Shown here: in pieces, positions 45,907 to 54,502 of the stretch
Position numbering within the stretch: the first letter of the stretch is position 1
How the letters are laid out: each line of letters starts with the position of its first letter
Position numbers and translations under genes: made by a program
The notes under the pieces: generated by a model
Seen by the model: only the letters and a program-made list of their open reading frames with translations
What the model was told of the DNA's origin: nothing
The model's database searches: none
Source of the DNA: Rhodospirillales bacterium
Lineage (GTDB): Bacteria; Pseudomonadota; Alphaproteobacteria; Rhodospirillales; Rhodospirillaceae
DNA: 64,000 nucleotides
Reading direction: 5' to 3'
Assembly (NCBI GenBank): GCA_028281845.1
Contig: JANQJD010000015.1
Span: 1 to 64,000, forward strand

Positions 45907-46755
45907 CTACAGACCCTGATAGTATATACCCGGATTTGTTCTCAGATCGGGTCTCACACGAACGCTAGCGTAAGAAGCGAGACGCTGGGAAATATCACTT
46001 CTTGGATCGTTTAAATTCCCAAATAGCAGGGCTTGATGACCAAGCTCTGTACATCGCTCAACACAAGCGAGTGGCCTGTCATGATCAATTCGGTGCGCAC
46101 AGAGTGTACAGGATTCCACACACCCTTTGCCACGGGGCGTGTGTGGCTGCTGGTTGCGAGGAGTTTCATGCACAAAAGACCGCGCATTATAGGGGCAAGC
46201 CATCATGCAATACCGGCATCCAATACAGATATGACGATCAACCAACACGATCCCATCTGCTCTTCGGAATGACGCCCCTGTTGGGCAGACATCCACACAA
46301 GGCGGAAACTCACAGTGCTGGCACATGATAGGCAGACTCACTGCATAACCGGTTGCCCTGTCCTTGAGAAAGAGCTTCCGAATCCACTGCGGGTCCGTGG
46401 CTGGACGGCCAAAACCTGTCCAGCCATGCTCCTCACGGCAGGCATCGACACAGGAGGAGCAACCTTCCGTGCATTTAGTCACATCCACCAACAATCCCCA
46501 TCGTATTGTCCTGGAGACTGATTGATCAGCTGGTTTAGCTGCAACTACCTTAGAAAGTAGAAGAAATACACCATGAGATACTACAAAAGCGGAGAGTGCT
46601 CCGGTTATGGCACAACGACGCGAGACCATGGTTCCTACAGTTTTCGTTGATTCAGAGCCGCCTGTAGTACGAGTACAGGTAGTACAGGACAGTGACCGAC
46701 GAGGAACTGAACCTGCTTGTTGGCATGTCTCGGCACAGGTGCAACGCGTGCTCAT
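45907..46755 (-). CDS. dsrO: DsrO, periplasmic ferredoxin-like subunit
   Basis: A Tat-exported iron-sulfur protein of DsrMKJOP. Four cluster sites are visible: CTEGCSSCVDAC, CQHCEFPPCVDVC, CIGCRYCMMACP, and CTLCAHRIDHDRPLACVERC. A Tat-like SRRCAITGALSAFVVSHG segment precedes them. The start is unclear. The ATG at 46755 follows the dsrJ stop closely but gives an unusual Cys-rich N-terminal extension of 42 residues; the ATG at 46629, with AGGA upstream, gives a standard Tat signal. Confidence 0.9.
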   Translation of the reverse strand: MSTRCTCAETCQQAGSVPRRSLSCTTCTRTTGGSESTKTVGTMVSRRCAITGALSAFVVSHGVFLLLSKVVAAKPADQSVSRTIRWGLLVDVTKCTEGCSSCVDACREEHGWTGFGRPATDPQWIRKLFLKDRATGYAVSLPIMCQHCEFPPCVDVCPTGASFRRADGIVLVDRHICIGCRYCMMACPYNARSFVHETPRNQQPHTPRGKGCVESCTLCAHRIDHDRPLACVERCTELGHQALLFGNLNDPRSDISQRLASYASVRVRPDLRTNPGIYYQGL

Positions 46756-46759
46756 CACA

Positions 46760-47191
46760 TCATTTCCCTTCATTGCTATCCCCAGATGGGAGGGGATCTG
46801 ACGAGCCAGGAGTCGACGCATGACACATAAAGCAGTCAGGGGTCACCGCTACGTAGGCGTGACAGACATTGCAAAAATGTTCTGGACTAGCGATTGTGAC
46901 AGGCCTGCCGTTAGGGCCTAGCACCGTGTGGCAGGCAATACACTCCTGCAGGCTGTGTCTTTTTGTCCTGATCCCCTTGTAGAGGGTTTCGTCACGTTGA
47001 TGTTTTAAGAGTTCCATATGATTCCGCCGCATGAACCCCGTCTCTTCAACACACCGCTCACCCTTTCCTTTCGGAATCAATGGCCCCATTTTATCCCCAG
47101 CCTTAGTCACTGCAGGAGCCATGCAGTTTATTATCACCAAAAAAACAACTAGAAGTCGCGATAGACCCCAGTCATCATCACTCCTCATCAC
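46760..47191 (-). CDS. dsrJ: DsrJ, triheme cytochrome c
   Basis: A periplasmic triheme cytochrome c of DsrMKJOP, 143 residues. Three CxxCH sites are present: CIACH, CNVCH, CFMCH. The N-terminus has an uncleaved signal anchor (RLLVVFLVIINCMAPAV). A conserved Cys in ERCVEETGFMRRNHM matches the Cys that is an axial heme ligand in studied DsrJ. The start is the GTG at 47191 or the ATG at 47188, overlapping the dsrL stop at a 10-bp tandem duplication. Confidence 0.95.
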   Translation of the reverse strand: MMRSDDDWGLSRLLVVFLVIINCMAPAVTKAGDKMGPLIPKGKGERCVEETGFMRRNHMELLKHQRDETLYKGIRTKRHSLQECIACHTVLGPNGRPVTIASPEHFCNVCHAYVAVTPDCFMCHASTPGSSDPLPSGDSNEGK

Positions 47192-47196
47192 TCCTC
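47177..47196. repeat. 10-bp tandem duplication over the dsrL/dsrJ junction
   Basis: atcactcctc is doubled (47177-47186, 47187-47196), covering the dsrL stop and the dsrJ start. Confidence 0.85.
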
Positions 47197-49119
47197 ACCC
47201 ATGCCCATCTGAATATAACCTGTTGGGCACACATCCATGCAGATATGACAGCCAATGCACTTGGCATAGTCTGTATCTACGTAGCGTCCCATAGCTCTTC
47301 CCTTTTTCGTCACACGATAGATTGCCACTTGTGGACAGTAAATTAAGCACTGATCACATTCGAAACATAAGCCACAGCTCATACATCTATTAGCTTCATC
47401 TACTGCATTCTTTTCTTCAAGACTGGAGAATCTCTCTTGGAAATTGCCGAGCACCTTGTGAGCCGTTATTTCTATCTCTGCGCGGCGATTCATAGCACTA
47501 TGCTGAAAATGCCCTAAAAACATGCGCTCGTGAGTGACGATCTCGTGAGCGGATCTGTCTTCATAATTGTGAACAGCAAAGGCTGCCGCATTCGTCCCCC
47601 ATACCTCCCCATGCTGATATGGTTCGGGCTCCAGACCACGGCTCTGTAACTCTCCGAGCAGGTTGAAATGATGTACGTCTACTTTTGGTCTACGAACCAG
47701 TTCTTGCCCAGCAAGATAACTCTCAATTGCATCACATGCAATGCGTGCCTGTCCAATAGCCGTTGTCAAGAGATGCGGCCTAATCACATCGCCACCCACA
47801 AAATGACCTTTATGCGATGAGACTCGATAAAAACGATCTGCACTAATAAGGCCACGACCATTGTTAAGAGACTCTATTCCTGTGAAATCCCCCCCCTGAC
47901 CGACTGCGGATACGACAAGAGTACAATCAATATTGAAAGCTTTCTCCTGATGTGGAATCATCGTGTTGCCTTCCCATTCGACAGGCATCACCCGGAGCGC
48001 AGTGGCCCGCCCATCCGGGGCGCGGATGACCTCGAGTGGGACTAAACTTTCCTGAATGAGCACTCCTTCTTTTTGGACTGAATCAAGTTCATGTCGCGTG
48101 GCAGGCATTTTAGCAATGGGGCGGCGATAGATAATCCATACATCAGCACCCTCGCGACGCGCCACTGAAGCAACATCATGGGCTGTGTAACCAAGAATAA
48201 CGTTTTCTGGGCGATCTTTCTCAGAGGCATGCTCAATGTGACCAATACGACGCGCAACGGCAGCGACGTCCATAGCTGTATCGCCGCCGCCGATTACTAG
48301 CACACGACCATGTAGATGCTGAAGGCGATTTTCGTTGAAGGCGCGCAAGAAAGAAATACCACTGACGCAGTTAGGGGCTTCACTCCCGGCAATGCCGAGT
48401 GTGTTACCAGACTGAGCACCAATAGCCCAGAATATGGCGTCAAATTCTTCTTCAAGCTGGGTGATGCTGAGATGTATTCCAACTTTTGTGTTAAGACGGA
48501 CTTCAACTCCCATATCTATGATACGTTGTATTTCAGCATCGAGAATGTTCTTGGGAGTGCGGTAGCCGGGAATACCAAACCGCATCATCCCCCCTAAGGC
48601 GGCATAGGCCTCAAAAATAGTCACCGCATGGCCATTGCGGCGTAGGAAATACGCTGCGGCTAAGCCACCTGGTCCACCACCAACAACAGCAATCTTTTTT
48701 CCAGTTTCTCGTGCAGGAGGTAAAAACTGTACTGTATTTGCAATTGCCCAGTCACCGATGAACTGTTCAACGGAGTTAATACCGACATGTTCTTCAACCA
48801 TATTACGGTTGCAACCATCTTGGCATGGTGCTGGACAAACTCTTCCCATAATAGCTGGAAATGGATTTGCTTCAACCATACGATTAAATGCGTATTCCTG
48901 CCACGACAATCCACTGGCTGGCTTATCAAGACCACGGACAATAGAAAGCCAACCGCGAATATCATGGCCAGACGGACAACTCCCCTGACATGGTGGAGTA
49001 CGATGTATATAAGTAGGACATTTATGCGAGTATCCACTCACTACAATGCGTTCACTGTGGTGGGAAGGTGTGTGATCCCCGTCCTGAAAACGACGGAACG
49101 TCAACGTGCCCTCACTCAT
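47188..49119 (-). CDS. dsrL: DsrL, FAD-dependent NAD(P)H:acceptor oxidoreductase
   Basis: A cytosolic iron-sulfur flavoprotein that couples DsrAB-dependent sulfur oxidation to NAD(P), related to the small subunit of glutamate synthase. In 643 residues: N-terminal cluster region CQGSCPSGHDIRGW and CPAPCQDGCNR; FAD site VVGGGPGGLAAAYFL; nucleotide site VIGGGDTAMD; then a C-terminal ferredoxin domain CMSCGLCFECDQC...CIGCHICMDVCPTG, as in the DsrL of sulfur oxidisers. A G8 run (complement of 47889-47896) lies within GQGGDF. DsrL marks an oxidative Dsr pathway. Confidence 0.95.
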   Translation of the reverse strand: MSEGTLTFRRFQDGDHTPSHHSERIVVSGYSHKCPTYIHRTPPCQGSCPSGHDIRGWLSIVRGLDKPASGLSWQEYAFNRMVEANPFPAIMGRVCPAPCQDGCNRNMVEEHVGINSVEQFIGDWAIANTVQFLPPARETGKKIAVVGGGPGGLAAAYFLRRNGHAVTIFEAYAALGGMMRFGIPGYRTPKNILDAEIQRIIDMGVEVRLNTKVGIHLSITQLEEEFDAIFWAIGAQSGNTLGIAGSEAPNCVSGISFLRAFNENRLQHLHGRVLVIGGGDTAMDVAAVARRIGHIEHASEKDRPENVILGYTAHDVASVARREGADVWIIYRRPIAKMPATRHELDSVQKEGVLIQESLVPLEVIRAPDGRATALRVMPVEWEGNTMIPHQEKAFNIDCTLVVSAVGQGGDFTGIESLNNGRGLISADRFYRVSSHKGHFVGGDVIRPHLLTTAIGQARIACDAIESYLAGQELVRRPKVDVHHFNLLGELQSRGLEPEPYQHGEVWGTNAAAFAVHNYEDRSAHEIVTHERMFLGHFQHSAMNRRAEIEITAHKVLGNFQERFSSLEEKNAVDEANRCMSCGLCFECDQCLIYCPQVAIYRVTKKGRAMGRYVDTDYAKCIGCHICMDVCPTGYIQMGMGEE

Positions 49120-49341
49120 CGAACCTCTCCCTATTACCTAATTACCTAGTGTCATCTCAGTGTCATCAAACTCCATCCACATCATTTCCGTATTTCCGTT
49201 AAGTCCCCGTTCAGCTTTTGCCGTCTTTTAAACCTTCCCCCTCTCTGAAAAACGGCTGAATGAAAACCGGCTGATCTAGACCGCTCTATCAACATCAACA
49301 GATTTTTTGAACATCTTTTATAAACATCAGCATGGCATTAT

Positions 49342-50829
49342 TCATCCAAGCAGGATCGCTTTACTCACCAGACCATGGACAGAAACAACAGCATCCATTT
49401 CTATGTCGTAATAAGGTAAAATCTTAGTAAATTGGCTTTTACAAATGGCGCACAGAGATGCAAGATGGGTCACTCCAGCTTGAGTCATGACCTGCTTTAA
49501 TGCTTCTACCCTCGGCTTTGCACCTTTGACACGCAGTTCCATAAGATCGTCAGTGAGAAGTCCTCCCCCACCACCACAGCAGAAAGTTTTTTCGTTGATT
49601 GTATCAGGGTGCATGTCCACATACTGTGGCACGCATGCTTTAATCAGGTCACGTGGTAACGTAAATTGGCCTCCAGGAACGGCCCCCATACGGGCACCTC
49701 GCGCAACATTACAGGAATCGTGAAGTGTGACCACCATGTTCTCATTGGCGCTACGATCTAGTTTTATTCCGCCACGTTGAATTAAGTCGGTGGTGAATTC
49801 TATGATATGCTGGGGCACTGGGTAATCTTTATCCAGAAAGTCCCATGGCCCTGCTAATGTATTCAAAAAACTGTACGCCACGCGCCAGGCGTGACCGCAC
49901 TCACCAAAGATAATACGTTTGACTTTGAGATCGTATGCTGCTTTGCGGATGCGATTAGCGACTTTGTACATTTGCTCATAGGAACCAATGAACAGGCCGA
50001 AATTAGCGGCCTCTGAAGCATAGGAACTGACTGTCCAACTCACCCCGGCTTGATGAAAGACCTTGGCATATCCCACCAATCCATCTACATGCGGTTCTGC
50101 AAAAAAATCCGCCGATGGGGTGATGAGTAGTACGTCTACTCCTTCCACGTCCAGTGGAAATTTCACGTCATGTCCAGTCTCTTGATGTACGTCTTCCTCT
50201 AAACCCATTAATGTATCTGCCAACGCCGGACCAGGCAGTCCTAGGTTGTTGCCGATTTTGTGAACTTTTGTAATGATTTCGTTGCAGTACTTCTGACCGT
50301 AGCCAATGTGGTCCATAATATCACGCGCGGCCATAGAGATCTCAGCAGTGTCAATGCCATACGGACAAAATACGGAACAGCGTCGGCATTGCGAGCACTG
50401 GTGAAAGTAAGTGTACCATTCTTCCAATGTTTCCTGAGTAAGATCATTGGCTCCGACAAACGGCCCAAAGGACTTGCCGGGAAGAGTAAAATAACGTCTA
50501 TAAACACTACGTAAGAGATCCTGACGCGCAACAGGCATGTTTTTGGGATCACCTGTTCCTAGAAAATAATGGCATTTATCAGTGCATGCACCACATTTTA
50601 CGCAACTATCAAGAAAAACACGAAGAGAACGAAACCTCTTCAAAAGACTGCCCATGCGCCCGAGCGCCTTTTCTTGCCAATGGTCTACCAGTGCATCTGG
50701 AAAACCAAGTGGCTTGTTGTGCTCCGGTTTCGCAAGAAAAGGCCGCGAATGGGCCATGACACCGGCCTGAATCTCTGGAATATCCCGTGCTGGTTCTTCG
50801 CTCAGCACAGGAACCTCGAACTTGGCCAT
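49342..50829 (-). CDS. dsrK: DsrK, HdrD-like catalytic subunit
   Basis: The cytosol-facing subunit of DsrMKJOP believed to oxidise or reduce the DsrC disulfide/trisulfide. The 495-residue protein has two ferredoxin clusters (CVKCGACTDKCHYFLG and CSQCRRCSVFCPYGID) and the heterodisulfide-reductase CCG-type block CCGGGGGLL, with HDSCNVARGARM before it. GAGGAG precedes the ATG. A 222-base spacer separates it from dsrL. Confidence 0.95.
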   Translation of the reverse strand: MAKFEVPVLSEEPARDIPEIQAGVMAHSRPFLAKPEHNKPLGFPDALVDHWQEKALGRMGSLLKRFRSLRVFLDSCVKCGACTDKCHYFLGTGDPKNMPVARQDLLRSVYRRYFTLPGKSFGPFVGANDLTQETLEEWYTYFHQCSQCRRCSVFCPYGIDTAEISMAARDIMDHIGYGQKYCNEIITKVHKIGNNLGLPGPALADTLMGLEEDVHQETGHDVKFPLDVEGVDVLLITPSADFFAEPHVDGLVGYAKVFHQAGVSWTVSSYASEAANFGLFIGSYEQMYKVANRIRKAAYDLKVKRIIFGECGHAWRVAYSFLNTLAGPWDFLDKDYPVPQHIIEFTTDLIQRGGIKLDRSANENMVVTLHDSCNVARGARMGAVPGGQFTLPRDLIKACVPQYVDMHPDTINEKTFCCGGGGGLLTDDLMELRVKGAKPRVEALKQVMTQAGVTHLASLCAICKSQFTKILPYYDIEMDAVVSVHGLVSKAILLG

Positions 50830-50939
50830 AGCACACGCTCCTCACCTCAATAGAGACTTGTAATACATCAAACTCAGCTGTGCATTTTTTAGTACCAAAT
50901 ATACTATTATAAAGTGTAAATTATTGTAGTTGAGACTGC

Positions 50940-51701
50940 CTAACGTTCTGCGTCCATACTTGCGGCCCAATTTGCTAAGTGGCGCTTTTCACGGGCGTTA
51001 TCACACTGGGCACGCGTTGGGCTGAAAAATACACCAGGAACGTGAAGTAATTTTGAGAATGGAAACACGATCATCAGTACTGCCACACAGAAGAGATGAA
51101 CGAGCAACAGGGAATCTGTTGGCAGCGGCTGAAACGAAAGCGTGAAGAGACTGACGAAAAACTGTTTCAAGGCAATAATATCAGTATGGACTATGAACGT
51201 CATCAAGATACCGCTTAGTGCTACGCCAAGTAACAGGATCAGGAGCAGAATATCTGAAGGATTCGTGATATACCGAGGGCGAACCATGACCACCCGACGG
51301 ACTAGCAACATGACCAGGCCGGCAAGCATGGCAAAGGCCGCATATACTCCAAAAGGTTGGATAAATACCACAGCGCCCCAAACTGCTCCCCAGACTGGAG
51401 ACAGGAAATCTGGAGACAGGAAATAGCGAGCATGTCGCAGTAACACCAATAACAGACCCATATGGAACAGCACAGAAAAAATCCACAACCATTTATCTGA
51501 GCGGAACAAACTTTCAAATAGTATGACCTCACGCGTCACACGTCCAGCAGCGCCGATTCGAGTCAGAGGTGCTGGCATTGTTGGGATCTTCAGCGGTGCT
51601 GGCGCACTGGCAAACTGCAGTACTCTTTTAAGAAACCCGACCAAAAAAACAACTGTCGCAACATAAAATAACACCGCATAGGCAACTGTCACGAACGACA
51701 T
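50940..51701 (-). CDS. dsrM: DsrM, heme-b membrane subunit
   Basis: A nitrate-reductase gamma-like membrane protein binding heme b and quinone. From the ATG at 51701 it has 253 residues with about five to six membrane segments (FVTVAYAVLFYVATVVFLVGFL, LWIFSVLFHMGLLLVLLRH) and His residues in FHMGLL and LLVHLFC for heme. An in-frame extension to 51908 was rejected. In-frame tandem duplications give FLSPDFLSP and WGAVWGAV. It precedes dsrK by 110 AT-rich bases. Confidence 0.92.
   Translation of the reverse strand: MSFVTVAYAVLFYVATVVFLVGFLKRVLQFASAPAPLKIPTMPAPLTRIGAAGRVTREVILFESLFRSDKWLWIFSVLFHMGLLLVLLRHARYFLSPDFLSPVWGAVWGAVVFIQPFGVYAAFAMLAGLVMLLVRRVVMVRPRYITNPSDILLLILLLGVALSGILMTFIVHTDIIALKQFFVSLFTLSFQPLPTDSLLLVHLFCVAVLMIVFPFSKLLHVPGVFFSPTRAQCDNAREKRHLANWAASMDAER
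51395..51424. repeat. In-frame 15-bp duplication within dsrM
   Basis: ctggagacaggaaat is doubled (51395-51409, 51410-51424), repeating five residues as FLSPDFLSP. It is the only long perfect duplication seen within a gene. Confidence 0.9.
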
Positions 51702-51749
51702 GGCACTGCGCTTTCTTACAGAAAAAATGCTCAGAAAACAGAAAACACG

Positions 51750-51776
51750 GGGCGGTCGAAAATCTGACGACCGCCC
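51750..51776 (-). terminator. Strong stem-loop between dsrC and dsrM
   Basis: GGGCGGTCG (51750-51758) pairs perfectly with CGACCGCCC (51768-51776) across a 9-base loop. On the minus strand it begins 10 bases after the dsrC stop and is followed by TGTTTTCTGTTTTC. It may be a partial terminator or an mRNA end protector raising dsrC/dsrEFH level over dsrM. Confidence 0.6.
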
Positions 51777-51786
51777 TCCTACGACC

Positions 51787-52119
51787 TCAAACACAGCCCG
51801 TTGGTTTTGGAAGACCAGCAATCTTACATGCCTGTTTACCAGGACCATATGGGAAAAGCTCGTAGAGGTACTTGTTGTTACCTTTTTCCGGGCCCAATTT
51901 TTTGGCAACCGCTTTAGTTAAAACACGTACCGCTGGTGCAATCTGATATTCGTTGTAGTATTCACGGAGAAAGTGAATCACCTCCCAGTGCTCCGAGGTC
52001 ATATCAATGCCCTCGACATCGGCAATCATCTTGGCAACATCCTCAGTCCAACCATTCACATCAGCAATATAACCTTCCTCGTCATGCTCGATCTTCTTAC
52101 CATTCAGCTCATAAGCCAT
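51787..52119 (-). CDS. dsrC: DsrC, sulfur carrier protein
   Basis: A small cytosolic protein that carries sulfur as a persulfide/trisulfide between DsrEFH, DsrAB and DsrK. The 110-residue protein carries both C-terminal active cysteines, Cys98 and the penultimate Cys109 (QACKIAGLPKPTGCV), separated by ten residues as in active DsrC and not in TusE-like forms with one Cys. Family blocks are DEEGYIADVNGWTEDVA and LTKAVAKKLG. It is followed by a strong stem-loop. Confidence 0.97.
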   Translation of the reverse strand: MAYELNGKKIEHDEEGYIADVNGWTEDVAKMIADVEGIDMTSEHWEVIHFLREYYNEYQIAPAVRVLTKAVAKKLGPEKGNNKYLYELFPYGPGKQACKIAGLPKPTGCV

Positions 52120-52203
52120 ATTCAGTCCCTCCCATTTTTTACTTATTTTACTTAAGAAACGAAACTGAAGAAATCTCTCATCCGCATTCTACTGGCCGTC
52201 AAT

Positions 52204-52225
52204 ATTACGGCTTTATTACGGCTTT
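52204..52225. repeat. Two-copy 11-bp tandem duplication between dsrH and dsrC
   Basis: attacggcttt occurs twice in tandem, just after the dsrH stop on the minus strand. Confidence 0.85.
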
Positions 52226-52231
52226 GGTATA

Positions 52232-52534
52232 TTATAGCCATGCCGTCACAGGGCCATGCGTCACCACTATGTCGACAAAATCATCATAATCTACAACAGT
52301 GACTCCCTCAACAACCTGGCCCCAATCATACCCACGGGCGTTTAAATCAGGACCGAGTACAAAAACATGAAATTTCTCAGCCGCCCTGACAGCTATTTTC
52401 TCGAGAGTCGTACCTCTGGTAACAGCGTACACGGCATCTTCAAACAGTACAATGACACTGCCCTCTTTTGCCCGTGCTAGACAGGCTTTAAAGGCGTTGC
52501 GTTCAAACGGGGACTTGTTGACCGTATGCAGCAT
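52232..52534 (-). CDS. dsrH: DsrH, sulfur-transfer subunit
   Basis: A TusB/DsrH-family subunit of the DsrEFH hexamer. It has 100 residues with MLHTVNKSPFERNAFKACL at the N-terminus (conserved Cys at 18) and SVIVLFEDAVYAV. It is 12 bases after dsrF. Confidence 0.93.
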   Translation of the reverse strand: MLHTVNKSPFERNAFKACLARAKEGSVIVLFEDAVYAVTRGTTLEKIAVRAAEKFHVFVLGPDLNARGYDWGQVVEGVTVVDYDDFVDIVVTHGPVTAWL

Positions 52535-52545
52535 CCTCTCCCCTT

Positions 52546-52941
52546 TCAGCCGCCCAGGACAACATCCATGGAATGGATTAAATCACTCATAGTTAAGCGG
52601 TTCACGACAGTGACGGGGACAATGAAGTCTTCGACCGTCAGTCCACGCTCCTCCATGGATTCCTTCTCAACATAAAGCTTTTCAATATCATAACCTTCTA
52701 ACGCCCTGTATGTGGGCAGAAAACTCTTCATCTCTATCCCTTTTGTATCCTGTCCCTTCTTGATCTGATAAACGCCGTCGTCTACAAAAGCGACATGTAC
52801 GTCCTGTTCAAAAGCAGCAGATATGAGAATCATTTCCAGAACTTCAAGTGCATAGACAGTGCCGTAGGGAGCCTTGCTATTTAGGTACAGAAATTTCTTG
52901 ATCACACCGCTGGTATTTTCCAGTGCCTCAATCTCAGGCAT
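52546..52941 (-). CDS. dsrF: DsrF, sulfur-transfer subunit
   Basis: A TusC/DsrF-family subunit of DsrEFH. In 131 residues KKFLYLNSKAPYGTVYALEVLEMILISAAFEQDVHVAFVDDGVYQI is the core motif. It has no Cys, so it is likely structural. It lies 12 bases after dsrE and 11 before dsrH. Confidence 0.93.
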   Translation of the reverse strand: MPEIEALENTSGVIKKFLYLNSKAPYGTVYALEVLEMILISAAFEQDVHVAFVDDGVYQIKKGQDTKGIEMKSFLPTYRALEGYDIEKLYVEKESMEERGLTVEDFIVPVTVVNRLTMSDLIHSMDVVLGG

Positions 52942-52953
52942 CCCACTTCCCTT

Positions 52954-53313
52954 TCAGTCCCCGAACATCACTAAGCGATCTGACTGAATGCCAGCTTCAA
53001 TGAGCTGGCCCAATCCAGAAATGCGAAACCCTTCGGCAAGTAACTCATCCTTCATGCCTCGCCGTAACGCAGCTGCGACACAGACAACTAGATCAAGACC
53101 ATGCACTTTAGCCAATTCTGACCAGCGTTTCACAATATGACGGTCATCAGATGGCGGCTCAGAGAGCTTGTTGGCATTGTTGACACCATCATAGTAGAAG
53201 AAAACACGATAAACCTCGTGACCCTTACGCAAGACTGCCTCTGTGAATTTATATGCTGAATCTGAAGCCTGATGGTTGAATGGGCCTTCGTTGACAAGAA
53301 TCCCGAATCTCAT
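52954..53313 (-). CDS. dsrE: DsrE, sulfur-transfer subunit
   Basis: A TusD/DsrE-family subunit of the DsrEFH hexamer which passes sulfur to DsrC. The 119-residue protein has Cys78 in LDLVVCVAAALRRGM, at the position of the active cysteine in studied DsrE, and FFYYDGVNNANKL. DsrEFH is characteristic of sulfur oxidisers and not of sulfate reducers. It is 30 bases after dsrB. Confidence 0.95.
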   Translation of the reverse strand: MRFGILVNEGPFNHQASDSAYKFTEAVLRKGHEVYRVFFYYDGVNNANKLSEPPSDDRHIVKRWSELAKVHGLDLVVCVAAALRRGMKDELLAEGFRISGLGQLIEAGIQSDRLVMFGD

Positions 53314-53343
53314 TTGCCTACCCCCTGCAACCCCATCTCAGTT

Positions 53344-54417
53344 TCAGAAACGTAGCTGTGCTGATGCGTTCAGGCTTTCACGCGCACCACGGTAATTATC
53401 CACGTGGTATTTCGTAAAGGGTAGCCCACTCATTTCAAAAAAACGTGGCCAGCCAACCCGTTCAATCCATTCCCCTACTCGCTCCCACGGGCGACCATCA
53501 GCTTTGTAGGCTCGTAAAATCCTCATCACTACCTCAGAAACCTCTGGCCAGCGCGGCGCATTATTCGGCAAACCAGCTGCTACCAGTTTATGGAAAGTCG
53601 GCTTGGAGCGCGTTGAAGAGTGTTTTCCCCCTACCCATATTGCTATTTTTGAGTGCACAGGATCATTAATCTGCATTGGGGGACATGGCGGATAACAGGC
53701 TCCACAGCATACACACTTTTTCTCATCTACCTCAAGACTAGGTTTCCCATTGACAAGTGCTGGACGAATAGCCGCCACTGGACAGCGTGCAACCACGGCC
53801 GGACGTTCACAGACATTAGCGACAAGATCGTGATCAATTTTAGGTGGTTTCGTATGCTGGACATTGATAGCAATATCACCCTGACCACCACAATTAATCT
53901 GACAGCAAGAAGTCGTTATCTTCACTCTATTTGGCATTTCTTCATGTTTGAATTCATGATATAGTTCATCCATTAGAGCTTTTACAACTCCTGAAGCATC
54001 AGTTCCAGGAATATCACAATGCAGCCATCCCTGTGTATGCGAAACCATGGAAACAGAATTCCCTGTCCCACCGACAGGAAAACCTTCTTTTTCTAGTTTC
54101 TTGATAAGAGGCTCTACTTTATTCTCGTTAGAAACGATGAATTCTATATTGGAACGTGCGGTGAAACGGACATGCCCATCGGCATACTGATCGGCAATAT
54201 CACACAATTTCCGGATGGTAAAAACATCCATCTGTCGCTGCGTTCCTGCTTTGATCGTCCAGACAGCATCACCATTCTGAGCAACATGTCGCAGAACACC
54301 TACTTGTGGCCTGTCATGCCATTCCCACCGACCGTAATTCTTTTTCAACATAGGATGCATAAAGGGAAAAGGATCTGGTACACCGCTCTCAATAGGACGA
54401 CGGAACTCCGACATCAT
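53344..54417 (-). CDS. dsrB: Sulfite reductase, dissimilatory-type beta subunit
   Basis: With DsrA it forms the siroheme enzyme that here probably works in reverse, oxidising sulfane sulfur to sulfite. The 357-residue protein shows the cluster cysteines TTSCCQINCGG and a ferredoxin insertion CVCCGACYPPCPP. A perfect AGGAGG lies before the ATG at 54417. It is 85 bases after dsrA. Confidence 0.97.
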   Translation of the reverse strand: MMSEFRRPIESGVPDPFPFMHPMLKKNYGRWEWHDRPQVGVLRHVAQNGDAVWTIKAGTQRQMDVFTIRKLCDIADQYADGHVRFTARSNIEFIVSNENKVEPLIKKLEKEGFPVGGTGNSVSMVSHTQGWLHCDIPGTDASGVVKALMDELYHEFKHEEMPNRVKITTSCCQINCGGQGDIAINVQHTKPPKIDHDLVANVCERPAVVARCPVAAIRPALVNGKPSLEVDEKKCVCCGACYPPCPPMQINDPVHSKIAIWVGGKHSSTRSKPTFHKLVAAGLPNNAPRWPEVSEVVMRILRAYKADGRPWERVGEWIERVGWPRFFEMSGLPFTKYHVDNYRGARESLNASAQLRF

Positions 54418-54502
54418 AACCTCCTATGATAAAGTTGCGGCCTAAGCCGATAGCCACCACCATGGATGGCTATCGTAATATGTGATCCACACCAACGAGT
54501 TC

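Noticed and set aside
51702..51908. Long N-terminal extension of DsrM reaching into dsrC
   Set aside because: It crosses the dsrC hairpin and the dsrC gene on the same strand; the start at 51701 gives the standard membrane protein.
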